From the NCBI GenBank assembly GCA_021292105.1, contig CM037869.1:34132335-34196334 (forward strand): a stretch of DNA of 64,000 nucleotides, written 5' to 3'. The position numbers and the translations under genes were made by a program. This document shows positions 54,667 through 64,000 of the stretch, piece after piece (the first letter of the stretch is position 1; every line of letters starts with the position of its first letter). Below the pieces are notes generated by a model that made no database searches, had not been told where the DNA came from, and saw only the letters and a list, made by a program, of their open reading frames with translations. This DNA comes from Anadara kagoshimensis (Eukaryota; Mollusca; Bivalvia; Arcoida; Arcidae).

Positions 54667-57600
54667 GTAAGTTTGTCTACTTTCACTTTTGATTGGGGGT
54701 GGGGATGAGTGTGAGTGGGGGCGGGGTGTACGGTTCTGTTATTGAGATGATACTCTAACCATCATGAGATCTTTTTAAATAAATGATACAGGATTTTGTC
54801 AATTAATAAGTTTATTGTGTCAAATTTTACTTTTACCACAGTGGCACTGGTAATAAGTAAATAACGATGAATCGTCTCTCATGAAGTTGTGCATACATTA
54901 TTTAACCCAGAAGCCACGTAGGACAATAAACTCAGCGAATACACAACAATTACAGGGCCAACATTGTTTAATTAGTATACATTTTACAAGACCTTGATCC
55001 TTCAGACCATCCCAGATTTTGACCCTAACAACACATGTGCCAGGATTTTACCTGAAAAATAAACTGTCACACACATTCAATACCAAGGTTATCACTGTTA
55101 AAGTCTATGGTTCTGCCTCTTTGATCCTTCTATTGTGGTGTATTTAATCTCAGTGAGAGTGATTCTATGTACTAATTTCTAAAGCTTACCATTTCTTGTT
55201 TAGTTGAAGAAAATCATCTGATCTAAATCAGTCATTATGAAATTTTCAATGAAGATAAGTTATGTTTTTTTCAAATTTACATAATTTTGACTGGAAAAAT
55301 TAGAAATAATTCAACATTTAAACGATAAAAATTGTTTTTTAATTTGAAAATCTTTTTTATTTGCAACAGGTTCATGTCTTTGAGCTGAATTATGGAGAGG
55401 ACAAGAAAGCTTATGTTAGTTGGTCAGGGGAGACAACCAGAGCATCATCTGACACTGATGGCATCTTGAAAATAAATGGACTTTATGCCAGTAAATTGAA
55501 TTTGAAAGACGGAGAACAGGTATATTGCTTTTAATTATCTGTAACATTTCAATAAGTTTATGATTTGTGAAAATTTTTAACACCAATTTGGTTGTATGGA
55601 GAATCCAAAGTGCAAATGGGCGTCTGGTAAAACCCTGAATCCGGCTCTTGATTGACAAAAGTATTGAAAGTTTGTTCCATGGTAAGAACTCCCATACATT
55701 TACTTTAAAAATACCCCTTTTAAAAAAATGTGCATTTTTGTTTCAAATAAGAGTTTTCTTGTTTTATTATTTATTAAGGGCTCTCTCACCCTAATGTGAA
55801 TGGGGCCAGGGCCCTTGCAATTGTGAAAAAAAGCATCATAATAGCCAAAATTGCGAAAAAGAAAACTCCAAATATACTGGTTTTAAAGCTGAAATTTACA
55901 AAATTGTGAAAATTAGCAAAGTGATTGTGAAAAAACCATAAGATTTTTAATTGTGAATGGGGTAGAATATCGGCCCCAAAATGACTCAGCGAAAGCCTTG
56001 TTATTTTTTAAAATGTTATTAAAGTATTCTGCAGCTGCCTATATAATCTTAATACACCAAAAAAAAAAAAAAAAAAAAAATGCTGCATTCAAAACCAAAA
56101 AATTTTTTAATCATACATAATTAAATGTTGAAAACAGTAGATTGTTGTTCTATATTTTCCCCTGACGTATCTCCTTTTTCAAAAGATGCTAGTTTCCCCA
56201 AATCCTGGATTAATCCTTGCTTTTAGTAGTCTACTTGGTAGAACATTAACCTACCAGTATAGTGTGGAAGGTCCCTGATTTGAGCCTATACATGATCCTT
56301 GTTCTCCCAGGTCCTGTTACATAAAGTTTGGTGGCCTGCGTTGCCCTCAGAAAATTTGTACTGGCAATCTGATCCATTTTGATGTCCATCCAATAGTATT
56401 TTGATGAAATTATACTGGTCCATAATAGTTGCCTTAAAATCTGTGAGAATACTCACTCTTGTTACAAATACAGTAATGTAAAAAAAGAAACATTTGCGAG
56501 GAAGAAATACAGTCTAACCTGTCTATAAAGGCCACCCAAGGGAACCAGTAAAAGTGGCCTTTATGTGCAGGTGGCCTTTATATACAGGTTCAAATAATAT
56601 GAATAAAGAACAATTAAGAAACAATTCTACTGGCCTTTATAAGCAGGTGGTCCTTATATAGAGATGGTCTTTAGGACAGGTTGGACTGTATTCAGGATTT
56701 TCAGTGACACTTGTACTGTGACTATATCTTCTTAGCAAAAATTATCTATTTCCCTTGGTTCACTTTTCCTACAGTTGGGACTGTGAAAATTTGTTAACGT
56801 GAAATAGTTTAGAAGGTCAAAACTGTGAATGTTACCTGCCACTAATGTTTGTTCTTATACAGTACATGTTTTATCTATTATACAGGTTATTGTAAGACAC
56901 CTTAGCAGTGTACCATTCTCCAAACAGGTGTCTGTTGAACCATTGTCATTTGATGACTGGGAAATCTTGGTGAGATATTTAATATTTTTTTCTCTTTTTT
57001 GTTGTTAATTTATAAAAATTATATACATTGTACATGTATATGATATTTTCCTAGCATGATGCCATTGTTGACAAAACCAGTATAGCGATTTTCACAATCA
57101 TTATTTAAATATCGTTAGATTTTCCTTAACTTAAATCTTGCAAATTTTTAACATTAATACATTAGTTAATTTTATAGATAATATATAAGAGTACTCCAGT
57201 TTCCTCTACCATTCTTGAACTGACTGCCTTGAAATAAATGGAAAAAATCTTGACTGGCGTGTAAAACTTCATTACTCCACTCTACTCTACTCTACTTCAC
57301 TGTCTGAAGGACAATTGGATTTCATTTTTAAATCCTAAGTGCTTGACAAAGAACAGTTACCGTACTACCATAGTGGTTAATATTAGCTATTTCGATATGA
57401 ATGATCTCCAACCATTTGTGTAGAAAGTGTTTTGCTTATCAATCCAATATTCTTTCAAACTAAAACTTTTTTGCTACATATTTTGTTGATAGCAGAAATA
57501 AATAAATCAAAAACAAGCATATAATCCATGTCCGAATCACAATCCAGAAGCAAAGTAAAAAGTCTGAAACTAACAAGTTGGGTCAGGTGAACGTTCACCA

Positions 57601-60600
57601 GGAAAGCAAGGCTGGGTTCTCTGGAAGGTAAGCACCTCCTGTTTAGCTAGCTACATCTGCCATGTGTGTAATCAAAATTGAGTGAAAGGAACATGGAACT
57701 ATGGTTTTTGAAAAAAATAGATTTTTCTTTGAAATTTTCAGGAACATAATGCAGCTTTTGTGGAATCACGTTTACAAGATCAGTTGAGAGTCGTGTGGAA
57801 GAATCAGGTGTTTCCAATATGGGTCGAGAAATCTGTTTGTTTATTTCTAAAAATAAGTAAGCATTCTCATAAGGGAGTATATATGTTAAAGGCCCTCTTT
57901 GGCCCCGTAAATTTAATCATTGTTAATCTAAAAGGGTCCATTTGTCCTACAATATTACTGTTTGTTGGCCAACCCTGGCCAATTATTTAAGTCTTTTTTA
58001 TTTTAATTTTTAATAAATCCTGTTCTATCTGTTTCTCAATTATAATTTTGTTTTGACTTAATACTGATCTTTTTCAGTGAGTTATGTTTTATATTGATCA
58101 AAGTTTTGAATGGATTGATCATAGATACTGGAAATATTTTGAAACCTTGTCCAGTTTGTAATTATTCCCCGCTATTCAGAGAAATTCCTGTTTCAACGTA
58201 CTTCCTTCTGTCCGTCTGTATTTCTTGTCTGTGCTAATTATTCAAAACTATGAAGCACTATTTCACGAAACTTGGTGCAAAGCATCAACATAGATAGGAG
58301 ATGTGCATATTGTTAATTAGAGTTGGTTTTCTCATTTTCCTTTGCATCACGACCCTATGAACATAAGTGCAAATCACAAAAGAAGAACCTGCTGGTAGGG
58401 GATCTTTATTCACTGAATTTGCTTGTTGTATGTAATATGTCATATGATTTGTTATACCATTAACCTAATTGTATTTTGAACAGGTGCCCTAGAACCAGAT
58501 GTGGACTGTGTTATTCTCACAGATGATACTGAGGTCATAGTATCACCCAAAGTAAGAAATACTGCCATTGGTCCTTCCAAAAACCAATCAGAAAAAGCCT
58601 TTCAGAATGAACAGCCCAAGAAGGTGATAAAAAAGGCACAGTCATTCGGTGGAAAAACCACAAGAGATAAAAGTACATCTCCTTCAAAAGAAAACAAGGC
58701 AAAAGTACCAAAAAGCCTAAATTACTATGACACCAATGACATTGATACTATTGCTTCTCCGACAGAGTCAACAGATTTAGAAATTTCTCCTGTTTGGAGA
58801 TGGAAGGACTGGATACCATGGTTACTTGGTGTTGACAAATCATCTTCTGATTATGCTCATACCAAGAAAAAAATTTCCATGGATACGGAGAAAGAGACAT
58901 TTCCTTCGCATTCTGTATTACAAGGGGGAGTTAATTTTACGTTCCACGTGCAATCGTTGAAAGATAAAGACAGAAGACAAAGAAAAACAAAAAGTGAACC
59001 TTACGTGAGCAAGATCAATGTCGCAGAAAGAATTATAAAGCAGGAAAAATGCTCATATTTTCAACAACCCAACATTGTTTATGTGAATATGGAAGATATA
59101 CAGGATCAGTTGATTGACAAGGATGCAGAAATACCTGAAGTATTTTTCGCAAAGTTGACAAAATTAAAATCGCCAAAAGATCAACTCTCTGCAGCAGAAA
59201 AAGAAAATTCAAAACCTAAAAAGTCAAATGATTTAAAGAAAAATAATAGTAAACAATTGGAAGATTTAAATTTCGACCAATCTGCCATGACAAATTGTAT
59301 TGTAAGAGTGGTCGTTATCGACAAAAAGAAGGCATTTTCAAGTGAAGGATTATCTGAACTCGTTAATGAAGTGTTAGAAGAGCAGCCATGTTTACAAGGT
59401 CATGTGATCATTCCCAACATTCTCAGGCGGTTAATGAATTTGGAAGTCACTGGAACAATCTGGTTAAAGACAGTGGGATCTGTCCCAGTTAAAACTACCT
59501 CATGTTTACTCCATTCAGTTGGATCATTGGTAAGCAGTACAAAATAATCTTTTAATCTGTGCATACTCTGTTTCTCTTTTTCTTGCTTTTTATTCCCCGC
59601 CCTTCCTATCCTTCTGTCCATCCTTCTGTCTGTCAGAAATTCTTGTCTGCACAAATTTTTCAGACCTATGAAGTACTATTTCATAAAACTTGTTGCGAAG
59701 CATCAACATTGATAGTTAATGAGCATATCATTAACCCGAGTTGGTTTGCTCATTTCCCTGGGGAGTTATTACCCATTGAACATAGGTGCAAATCACAAAA
59801 AAGAATCTGCTGATGGGGGATACTAATTCACTGAATCTGCTTGTTATTTATGTATTTTTGCTTGTGTGGGTCTTCCTCTATATCTGCCTTGAATCCTCTA
59901 AAGTCTAAAGTACTGATTAAAGTGCCCCTCACATTCTAGTTTCAAATAATTTGATTGAAACAGAAATTCAGGTTTCTTGCAGAAAGTATGGTGATGGGCA
60001 CTCGTGACTCAGTTTCTTGCAACATCCATTATGCATGAAGTTTGATTAGAGCATCATGTATACAGGTTAATGGCAGGTTACAAGCTTCACTCTTCTCTTT
60101 CTTTATGTTCTTGTCTGTGTCATGGCATTTATTGATGAGTTTGTGTAATTAAATTAACATATCCAGTAATACCTTACTAGTTATACCCAGCACACAGTAG
60201 TGTATTACATGTATATATTATTATATAATCTACTCAATAATCCATGTAATACGGTCATACAATAAAAATGGTATTGAATGAGTGTGACGTCATAAAAGTA
60301 TAAAAGTCATTCCAGTGACGTCACACAATTGACCTAGTTCACAGTTGTGTGTTTCATTTGACACTATTTGTTGATTCTAATTTAAGCTGATACTTTTGTA
60401 CTTTTCTTCTTAAAAGAAGATACATTGTATTTTAATTGGAAATGTTTGTTTTGTTTTTGTATCCTGCGGACAGACTATTGTTTACTTTTAATATTTCAGC
60501 AGGATTACTTTTGGCGCATGTACACAGTTACGTGAACTTGTTGTGTTACGGTGAATCAGCTGTTTTCTTATAATGAGAAGACTAGTTTTAAATCTACGAA

Positions 60601-63600
60601 AAACCAGTTTTTTATGGGATTATATAATAAATAGAATCTTGCATTCATGTTTATGCAATATTGAATTTATTAAACTCGTTGAATAATGTTTTATGCAACT
60701 CGCCAAGGCTCGTTGCATAAAAAATTATTCAACTCGTTTAATAAATTCAATATTACATAAACACTCATGCAAGATCCTCTATTTACCAGTATACATGTGT
60801 TAAGAATAGTGTTTAAATGCAAATTATTAACATTTTTTAAGAAAGTAATACATGCTATATATTAAAATACTTAAATATGAAATCTTAAATTTTTTTTTTC
60901 TATTTTAGCCTCGCCAGATTACAGGTCACATGATACAGAAGGCCTTCTCTAATTGGCTGAAAATGACAACTGATCATTATATTCCATTGGTTATTTTTCA
61001 AGGAATTTTAATCAAGTTTCCAGTATTTCAGGGTAATATTGACAATCTTATACTCCTCGTGACTTTGAACCAAGGTCATACTGTAAACATATATATTTTC
61101 GCAGTGTACTCATTTTCGCTTATGACGTGGTTGTTTGTTTGCGTGGAAATTAATACCAAGCAAAAATTATGTTAGGCTTATTGTGATATAGTGCATGTTT
61201 AAAAATGTTTAACTGCACGGATATGTCTAAATTTCATATACAGCGAAAATTAATACAAGAATACAAGCAAAATTAAATACCTTTACAGTATCAGAAAGGT
61301 CAAGGTCACAGGATAACACTACATCCTTGTAGATGTTGGGGGGGGGTTTAGCTCTCAAGAGATCAAACCCAGGACCTCCTGCACTATAGGCCAGTGCTCT
61401 ACCACTGAGCTACTTTGACCGCTACATTCCTCCCCTGTTATATTTTTTAGTTTTCTAAGATCCCAAGTGAGAAATTTCACACAAATTCCATTGAATGAAC
61501 TTTATTTGGCAAGTAATTGCCATTTCATCACTTCCAAGGGCCACACTGGCCACCAAACTATCAGGAAGGAGAAAAAATGCAGGGGATCAAACTCGTAAGG
61601 TCCAAAGCTGTAGGTGAGCGCTCTAACACTGAGCTACGCAGACCGCTACAATGGTATAGTATCAGGGATTTTTCTGACCTTTTTGGGAAAAGGACCTTGG
61701 AATGAAATTGGGAAAATGCTCAACAAAAATGTAATTTTGGGAAAAATCACAACAACATATTAGAAATTCTAGACCACTAGAATACTGGTAATTGAACAAA
61801 TTATATCGGTGTTCACAGCAAAATAGCACTGTCTTTTTTGTCTCTATATAAATCATCCTGCAAAATGTGGGTTAATATAGATTGAAACTGTTATCAGAAG
61901 GAGGTATCCTCCGAATATGATGTTGATGATCTTGTGAAATTTTTTTTCTCAAAAAATTGATAAACATAGCTAATTGGGAATTTTTTACTACAGAATTGGG
62001 GAAAATGTATGTTTTTTGGCATTGGGAATTGGTCCCTTTACCGGACCCTGTGGATACTCAGAAAAATCCCTGAGTATGTATTATGTACATGTAGTTAGGA
62101 GACATTTCAACTGTCTCACCCAATGGGATACCTTTAAGCCAAAAGGGTTGAGTGTTTGCTATACAAACAGGTGACTCAGGTTTAATTCCAAACTCAGAAG
62201 GCTGGGGATGGGGTGTCAGTGATTTTGTGTGCTTAAAGTTACTACCGAATAAAGGTAGTTTCCCCTAGAGAAAAATGATTAAAATTTCCCAATTTGTCCA
62301 CAAAAAAATTCCCCAAAACAACAGTGATGTACTGAAAAATTAAATCTACATATGTAGATGTCCTTTCCCACAAAATATCAGATAGTACCACAATGTAGTG
62401 TCATTGCAATGAACACATGAATATTGCCTGCATATCATAATGCAGTTTGCTATATCTCAAAATTTCAATTTTCCCAATCTTAAAGACACAAAGTAGTTTT
62501 TAAAAAATGTAACAAAATCACTTTAGTATTTACTTTACACTGTATTTAAAATGATAGATATTTGTTTATTTTTTTCAGAAGTTTGTTTGGAGTTTCAGAT
62601 GACATTTACAGATGAGAAATCGACGCCTGACAACAGTAGTTACTGTTTGTTATACCATGAAAACCTACCGACATGTAGTCTAGCCAGTAATGTAAAAACG
62701 TCGGAACTAAAGACGTCAAAAGGGCCACTTATGTCAATGTTACAATATACAGATGTGTCTAACTTTGACCCTCCAGTACCTACCATCAGGCTGAAACAAT
62801 TAGGGTATGCTATCTTTCTTTCTATATTGGTATTGGAATAATTGACTATCTGGAGCACCACCAGGCGTAACTGGAAGCAACTGTAAAATGGCTAAATAAT
62901 AAAGTACACTTAGATCCAGATAAAAATCTGTAAAATGTTAAAAAAGTCAAAATCTGTTTTAAACAGAAACCCTTTGTCAGAAATAAAGATGTCAAAAGGG
63001 CCACTTATGTCAATGTTACAATATACAGATGTGTCGAACTATGACCTTCCAGTACCTACCATCAGGTTTAAACAACTAGGGTATGCTATCAGAGACCCTA
63101 CCTACGTACCTGCTCTTCACTCCCCGAGGGGGTATAAGGTCAACAGAAGGCTTCGCCACTCACCTCTGTTCTTGGTGTTGGCCTCTGTCTCTCCCCATGC
63201 AAGGTTGAGGCTAAAACACTTAGGTTATTCTATCAGAAATAAATAAAGATGTCAAAAGGGTCACTTATGTCAGTATTACAGTATACTTGTGTAGAACTTG
63301 ATGCTCCAGTGCCTACCATCAGGCTGAAACAATTAGGGTATGTTATCGGAAATGAAAGTGCCAAAAGGGCCCCTTACTTCAATGTTACAATTTTCAGACA
63401 TCGTCTAATGTTGGCCCTCCAGTGTCTACCATCAGACTGAAACAACTAGGGTATGCTATCAGAAATAAAGATGTCAAAAGGGCTACTTTTGTGAATGTAA
63501 TAAAGTATTAGAGATGTTTTTGTGGACAAAATAGATATCACAATAACACAGGAAAATTATGTCATAGAGACACTATCATAATTCAATTTCCATACAGATT

Positions 63601-64000
63601 TAGACATAAAAATGCTTTTGTTTTCCCATATTGTCAAAATATGAATTTATAATGTTTAGATGAGTTAAATTGTAGGAGAGACATTATTTCATGAAATTTT
63701 TGTTCTTCATGTAGACTTTTCTAAATTCATCACTAAACCCCATTATAATGCCAAAATTTACTGAACAAATAGTAGTGATGAATTTTTAGCAGTTTGACAT
63801 ATTTCTTACTTCAACTTTTGATTCTTTTTGTAGAGGTGTCCAAGATTATGCAGAATCTGCCTTGAATCACATAGAGGCTAGCATAGGGGTTAAACCATTA
63901 AGTAATACCATGTTTAGACATACCACCCCTGGAATGAGAAATGGAATGCTCTTAATAACTGGTGCTAAAGGGTCAGGAAAAACATCTTTTGCTAGAGCCA
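54568..64000 (+). CDS. PEX1: PEX1, peroxisomal AAA+ ATPase, 5' part (eight exons, runs off the window)
   Basis: PEX1 pairs with PEX6 in a double-ring ATPase that pulls ubiquitinated PEX5 out of the peroxisome membrane. Exons: 54,568-54,666; 55,370-55,519; 56,886-56,969; 57,742-57,856; 58,484-59,529; 60,909-61,032; 62,579-62,804; 63,834 to the edge. All have GT-AG ends and matching phases; 670 codons are present. Residues 1-150 give the N-terminal double-psi-barrel half, with VSVEPLSFDDWEIL and QLRVVWKNQVFPIWV nearly as in human PEX1. The long exon 5 (about 150-498) is a Lys/Ser-rich linker and start of the second N domain. LKQLGG and LNHIEASIGVKPLS lead into D1, whose Walker A is GAKGSGKT at 658-665 (human near 600, so the linker is some 60 residues longer). 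The D1 remainder, D2 and stop lie beyond 64,000. Confidence 0.95.
54667..55369 (+). other. PEX1 intron 1, no further feature
   Basis: GTAAGT to CAACAG. It opens with 'gggggtggggatgagtgtga', a short G-rich stretch (54,695-54,732) near the promoter; the remainder is AT-rich with nothing recognised. Confidence 0.5.
55370..55519 (+). CDS. PEX1: PEX1 exon 2
   Basis: 50 codons, VHVFELNYGEDKKAYVSWSG to LNLKDGEQ; acceptor GCAACAG, donor GTATAT, phase 0 both sides. Confidence 0.9.
55790..55990 (-). repeat. hAT-like debris in PEX1 intron 2
   Basis: 'gaatggggccagggcccttg' and 'tggggtagaatatcggcccc' resemble interior phrases of the elements at 24,202 and 26,672. A poly(A) run of about 21 follows at 56,060-56,080. 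Also 29,560-29,590 carries 'aatgagaccaaggccct', a shorter relative. Confidence 0.4.
56210..56330 (+). repeat. tRNA-derived SINE-like head in PEX1 intron 2
   Basis: 'tagtagtctacttggtagaa' and 'gtccctgatttgagccta' are placed like A and B boxes, followed by 'tgttctcccaggtcctgtta'. Confidence 0.45.
56510..56688 (+). mobile_element. MITE, CAGTC-AACCTGTC family, copy 5, in PEX1 intron 2
   Basis: It starts CAGTCTAACCTGTCTATAAA and ends GGACAGGTTGGACTG; 15 bases at each end are inverse with two mismatches, and TA flanks both. At 179 bp this is the clearest copy of the family. Confidence 0.75.
56886..56969 (+). CDS. PEX1: PEX1 exon 3
   Basis: 28 codons, VIVRHLSSVPFSKQVSVEPL then SFDDWEIL, the best conserved N-domain block; acceptor TTATACAG, donor GTGAGA. 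Confidence 0.93.
57525..57640. repeat. 115-bp repeat, second copy, in PEX1 intron 3
   Basis: 'aatccatgtccgaatcacaa', 'tccagaagcaaagta' and 'ggaaggtaagcacc' match 38,155-38,275. Confidence 0.6.
57742..57856 (+). CDS. PEX1: PEX1 exon 4
   Basis: EHNAAFVESRLQDQLRVVWK then NQVFPIWVEKSVCLFLKI; acceptor TTTTCAG, donor GTAAGC, phase 0 in, 1 out. Confidence 0.93.
58150..58440 (+). repeat. Dispersed repeat, copy in PEX1 intron 4
   Basis: 'cttccttctgtccgtctgta', 'atgaagcactatttcacgaa', 'aagcatcaacatagatagg' and 'ataagtgcaaatcacaaaag' correspond step by step to 59,585-59,835. About 270 bases; class unknown. Confidence 0.65.
58484..59529 (+). CDS. PEX1: PEX1 exon 5, long
   Basis: 1,046 bases: SALEPDVDCVILTDDTEVIV, a long polar Lys/Ser linker, then the second N-domain half with TKLKSPKDQLSAAEKEN (parallel to LVKLLSPKQQQS in human) and IIPNILRRLMNLEVTG; acceptor GAACAG, donor GTAAGC, phase 1 in, 0 out. 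Confidence 0.93.
59585..59835 (+). repeat. Same dispersed repeat, copy in PEX1 intron 5
   Basis: 'ccatccttctgtctgtcaga', 'atgaagtactatttcataaa', 'aagcatcaacattgatagtt' and 'ataggtgcaaatcacaaaaa'. Two copies in neighbouring introns flank the long exon 5, so unequal crossing-over between them could delete or duplicate that exon. Confidence 0.65.
60220..60786 (+). mobile_element. Fold-back element with CRE-TATA-CRE, copy 2 (PEX1 intron 5)
   Basis: One end has TGACGTCA at 60,285-60,292 and 60,316-60,323 with TATAAAA between them. The other end is a long palindrome: 60,632-60,690 (gaatcttgcattcatgttta, tgcaatattgaatttattaa) against 60,730-60,786, with a central stem 'ttttatgcaac' / 'gttgcataaaa'. 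It is the inverse of 43,803-44,330. Non-coding. Confidence 0.72.
60909..61032 (+). CDS. PEX1: PEX1 exon 6
   Basis: PRQITGHMIQKAFSNWLKMT to KFPVFQ; parallels the FYSWLQQSTTTMLPLVIS region. Acceptor TTTTAG, donor GTAATA, phase 0 in, 1 out. Confidence 0.85.
61081..61288. mobile_element. CTGTAAAC MITE in PEX1 intron 6
   Basis: It starts CTGTAAACATATATATTTTC and ends AATACCTTTACAG with TA on both sides (61,079-61,080, 61,289-61,290). 'ttcgcttatgacgtgg' and 'gcgaaaattaatac' are family-like inside words. Confidence 0.6.
61355..61650 (-). repeat. Two tRNA-like SINE heads, minus strand
   Basis: On the minus strand 61,365-61,430 reads 'ggtcaaagtagctcagtggt' ... 'aggtcctgggtttgatctct', a tRNA-like A and B box pair. 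61,575-61,645 reads 'ctgcgtagctcagtgttaga' ... 'gagtttgatcccctgc'. Both are in PEX1 intron 6. Confidence 0.6.
61663..62072. mobile_element. 410-bp hAT-like element in PEX1 intron 6
   Basis: The ends CAGGGATTTTTCTGA and TCAGAAAAATCCCTG are exact inverse complements over 15 bases. AGTAT stands directly outside both. Inside: 'tttttgggaaaaggacctt', 'ggcattgggaattggtccct', shared with 26,672-27,009 and 24,202-24,573. No transposase frame. Confidence 0.72.
62579..62804 (+). CDS. PEX1: PEX1 exon 7
   Basis: EVCLEFQMTFTDEKSTPDNS to PTIRLKQLG; acceptor TTTTTCAG, donor GTATGC, phase 1 in, 2 out. Its last 95 bases recur several times in the next intron. Confidence 0.88.
62981..63500 (+). repeat. Tandem pseudo-exons: copies of PEX1 exon 7 end
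   Basis: Four to five diverged units repeat the last part of exon 7 ('aaagatgtcaaaagggccac', 'ttatgtcaatgttacaatat', 'ccagtacctaccatcagg', 'aaacaactagggtatgctat'): clear ones at 62,981-63,080, 63,237-63,337 and 63,351-63,452, partial ones at 63,160-63,236 and 63,460-63,500. Each keeps a donor-like AGG|GTATG, and most have a CTATCAG acceptor-like word in front. Measured units of 100 and 101 bases are not multiples of three, so insertion would break the frame. Confidence 0.8.
63834..64000 (+). CDS. PEX1: PEX1 exon 8, start of the D1 ATPase domain (cut by window)
   Basis: GVQDYAESALNHIEASIGVK, then LSNTMFRHTTPGMRNGMLLI and the Walker A GAKGSGKT at 63,961-63,984. Acceptor TTTGTAG. The exon continues past the window. 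Confidence 0.93.

Noticed and set aside
1..64000. A new defence or biosynthetic gene system
   Set aside because: The only genes are Rap2, RSRC1 and PEX1, all ordinary conserved animal genes; no cluster of unknown genes is present.

Overview
The window is intron-rich, AT-rich animal genomic DNA. It has GT-AG introns, an animal-type Ras-family GTPase, an SR splicing protein and a peroxisomal AAA ATPase. The repeat landscape (tRNA-derived SINEs, and elements opening with a GGCCCATGGGCC palindrome and closing with a GGTGAGCTAAAA tail) resembles what I remember from bivalve molluscs. A bivalve is therefore my best guess, not a proof; no species can be named from the sequence alone.

Layout. Positions 1-34.8 kb hold no gene I can support. 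This stretch is a gene desert built of MITEs, SINEs, hAT-like fragments, minisatellites and one 25-bp satellite (19.86-21.16 kb). A broken LINE end lies at 34.8-35.26 kb. A Rap2-type small GTPase with one uninterrupted main coding exon lies on the minus strand at 35,561-36,100, with a probable upstream exon near 36.44 kb. Another repeat-rich, gene-free stretch follows (36.6-42.2 kb). RSRC1 (338 aa; eight coding exons, all phases checked) runs on the minus strand from 53,283 to 42,259. PEX1 starts on the plus strand at 54,568 and runs off the right edge just after its first Walker A motif (eight exons seen, 670 codons, incomplete). RSRC1 and PEX1 are head to head; inferred 5' exons put their transcription starts only a few hundred bases apart.

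The three genes act in unrelated housekeeping processes: membrane GTPase signalling, pre-mRNA splicing, and peroxisomal receptor recycling. I see no operon-like or gene-cluster system. The unusual content is in the repeats: nested insertions that can be resolved to the base, arrays carrying more than 20 doubled AGGTCA nuclear-receptor half-sites, a fold-back element with CRE-TATA-CRE present in inverted orientation in one intron of each head-to-head gene, two long palindromes, and decayed tandem copies of a PEX1 exon inside its own intron.
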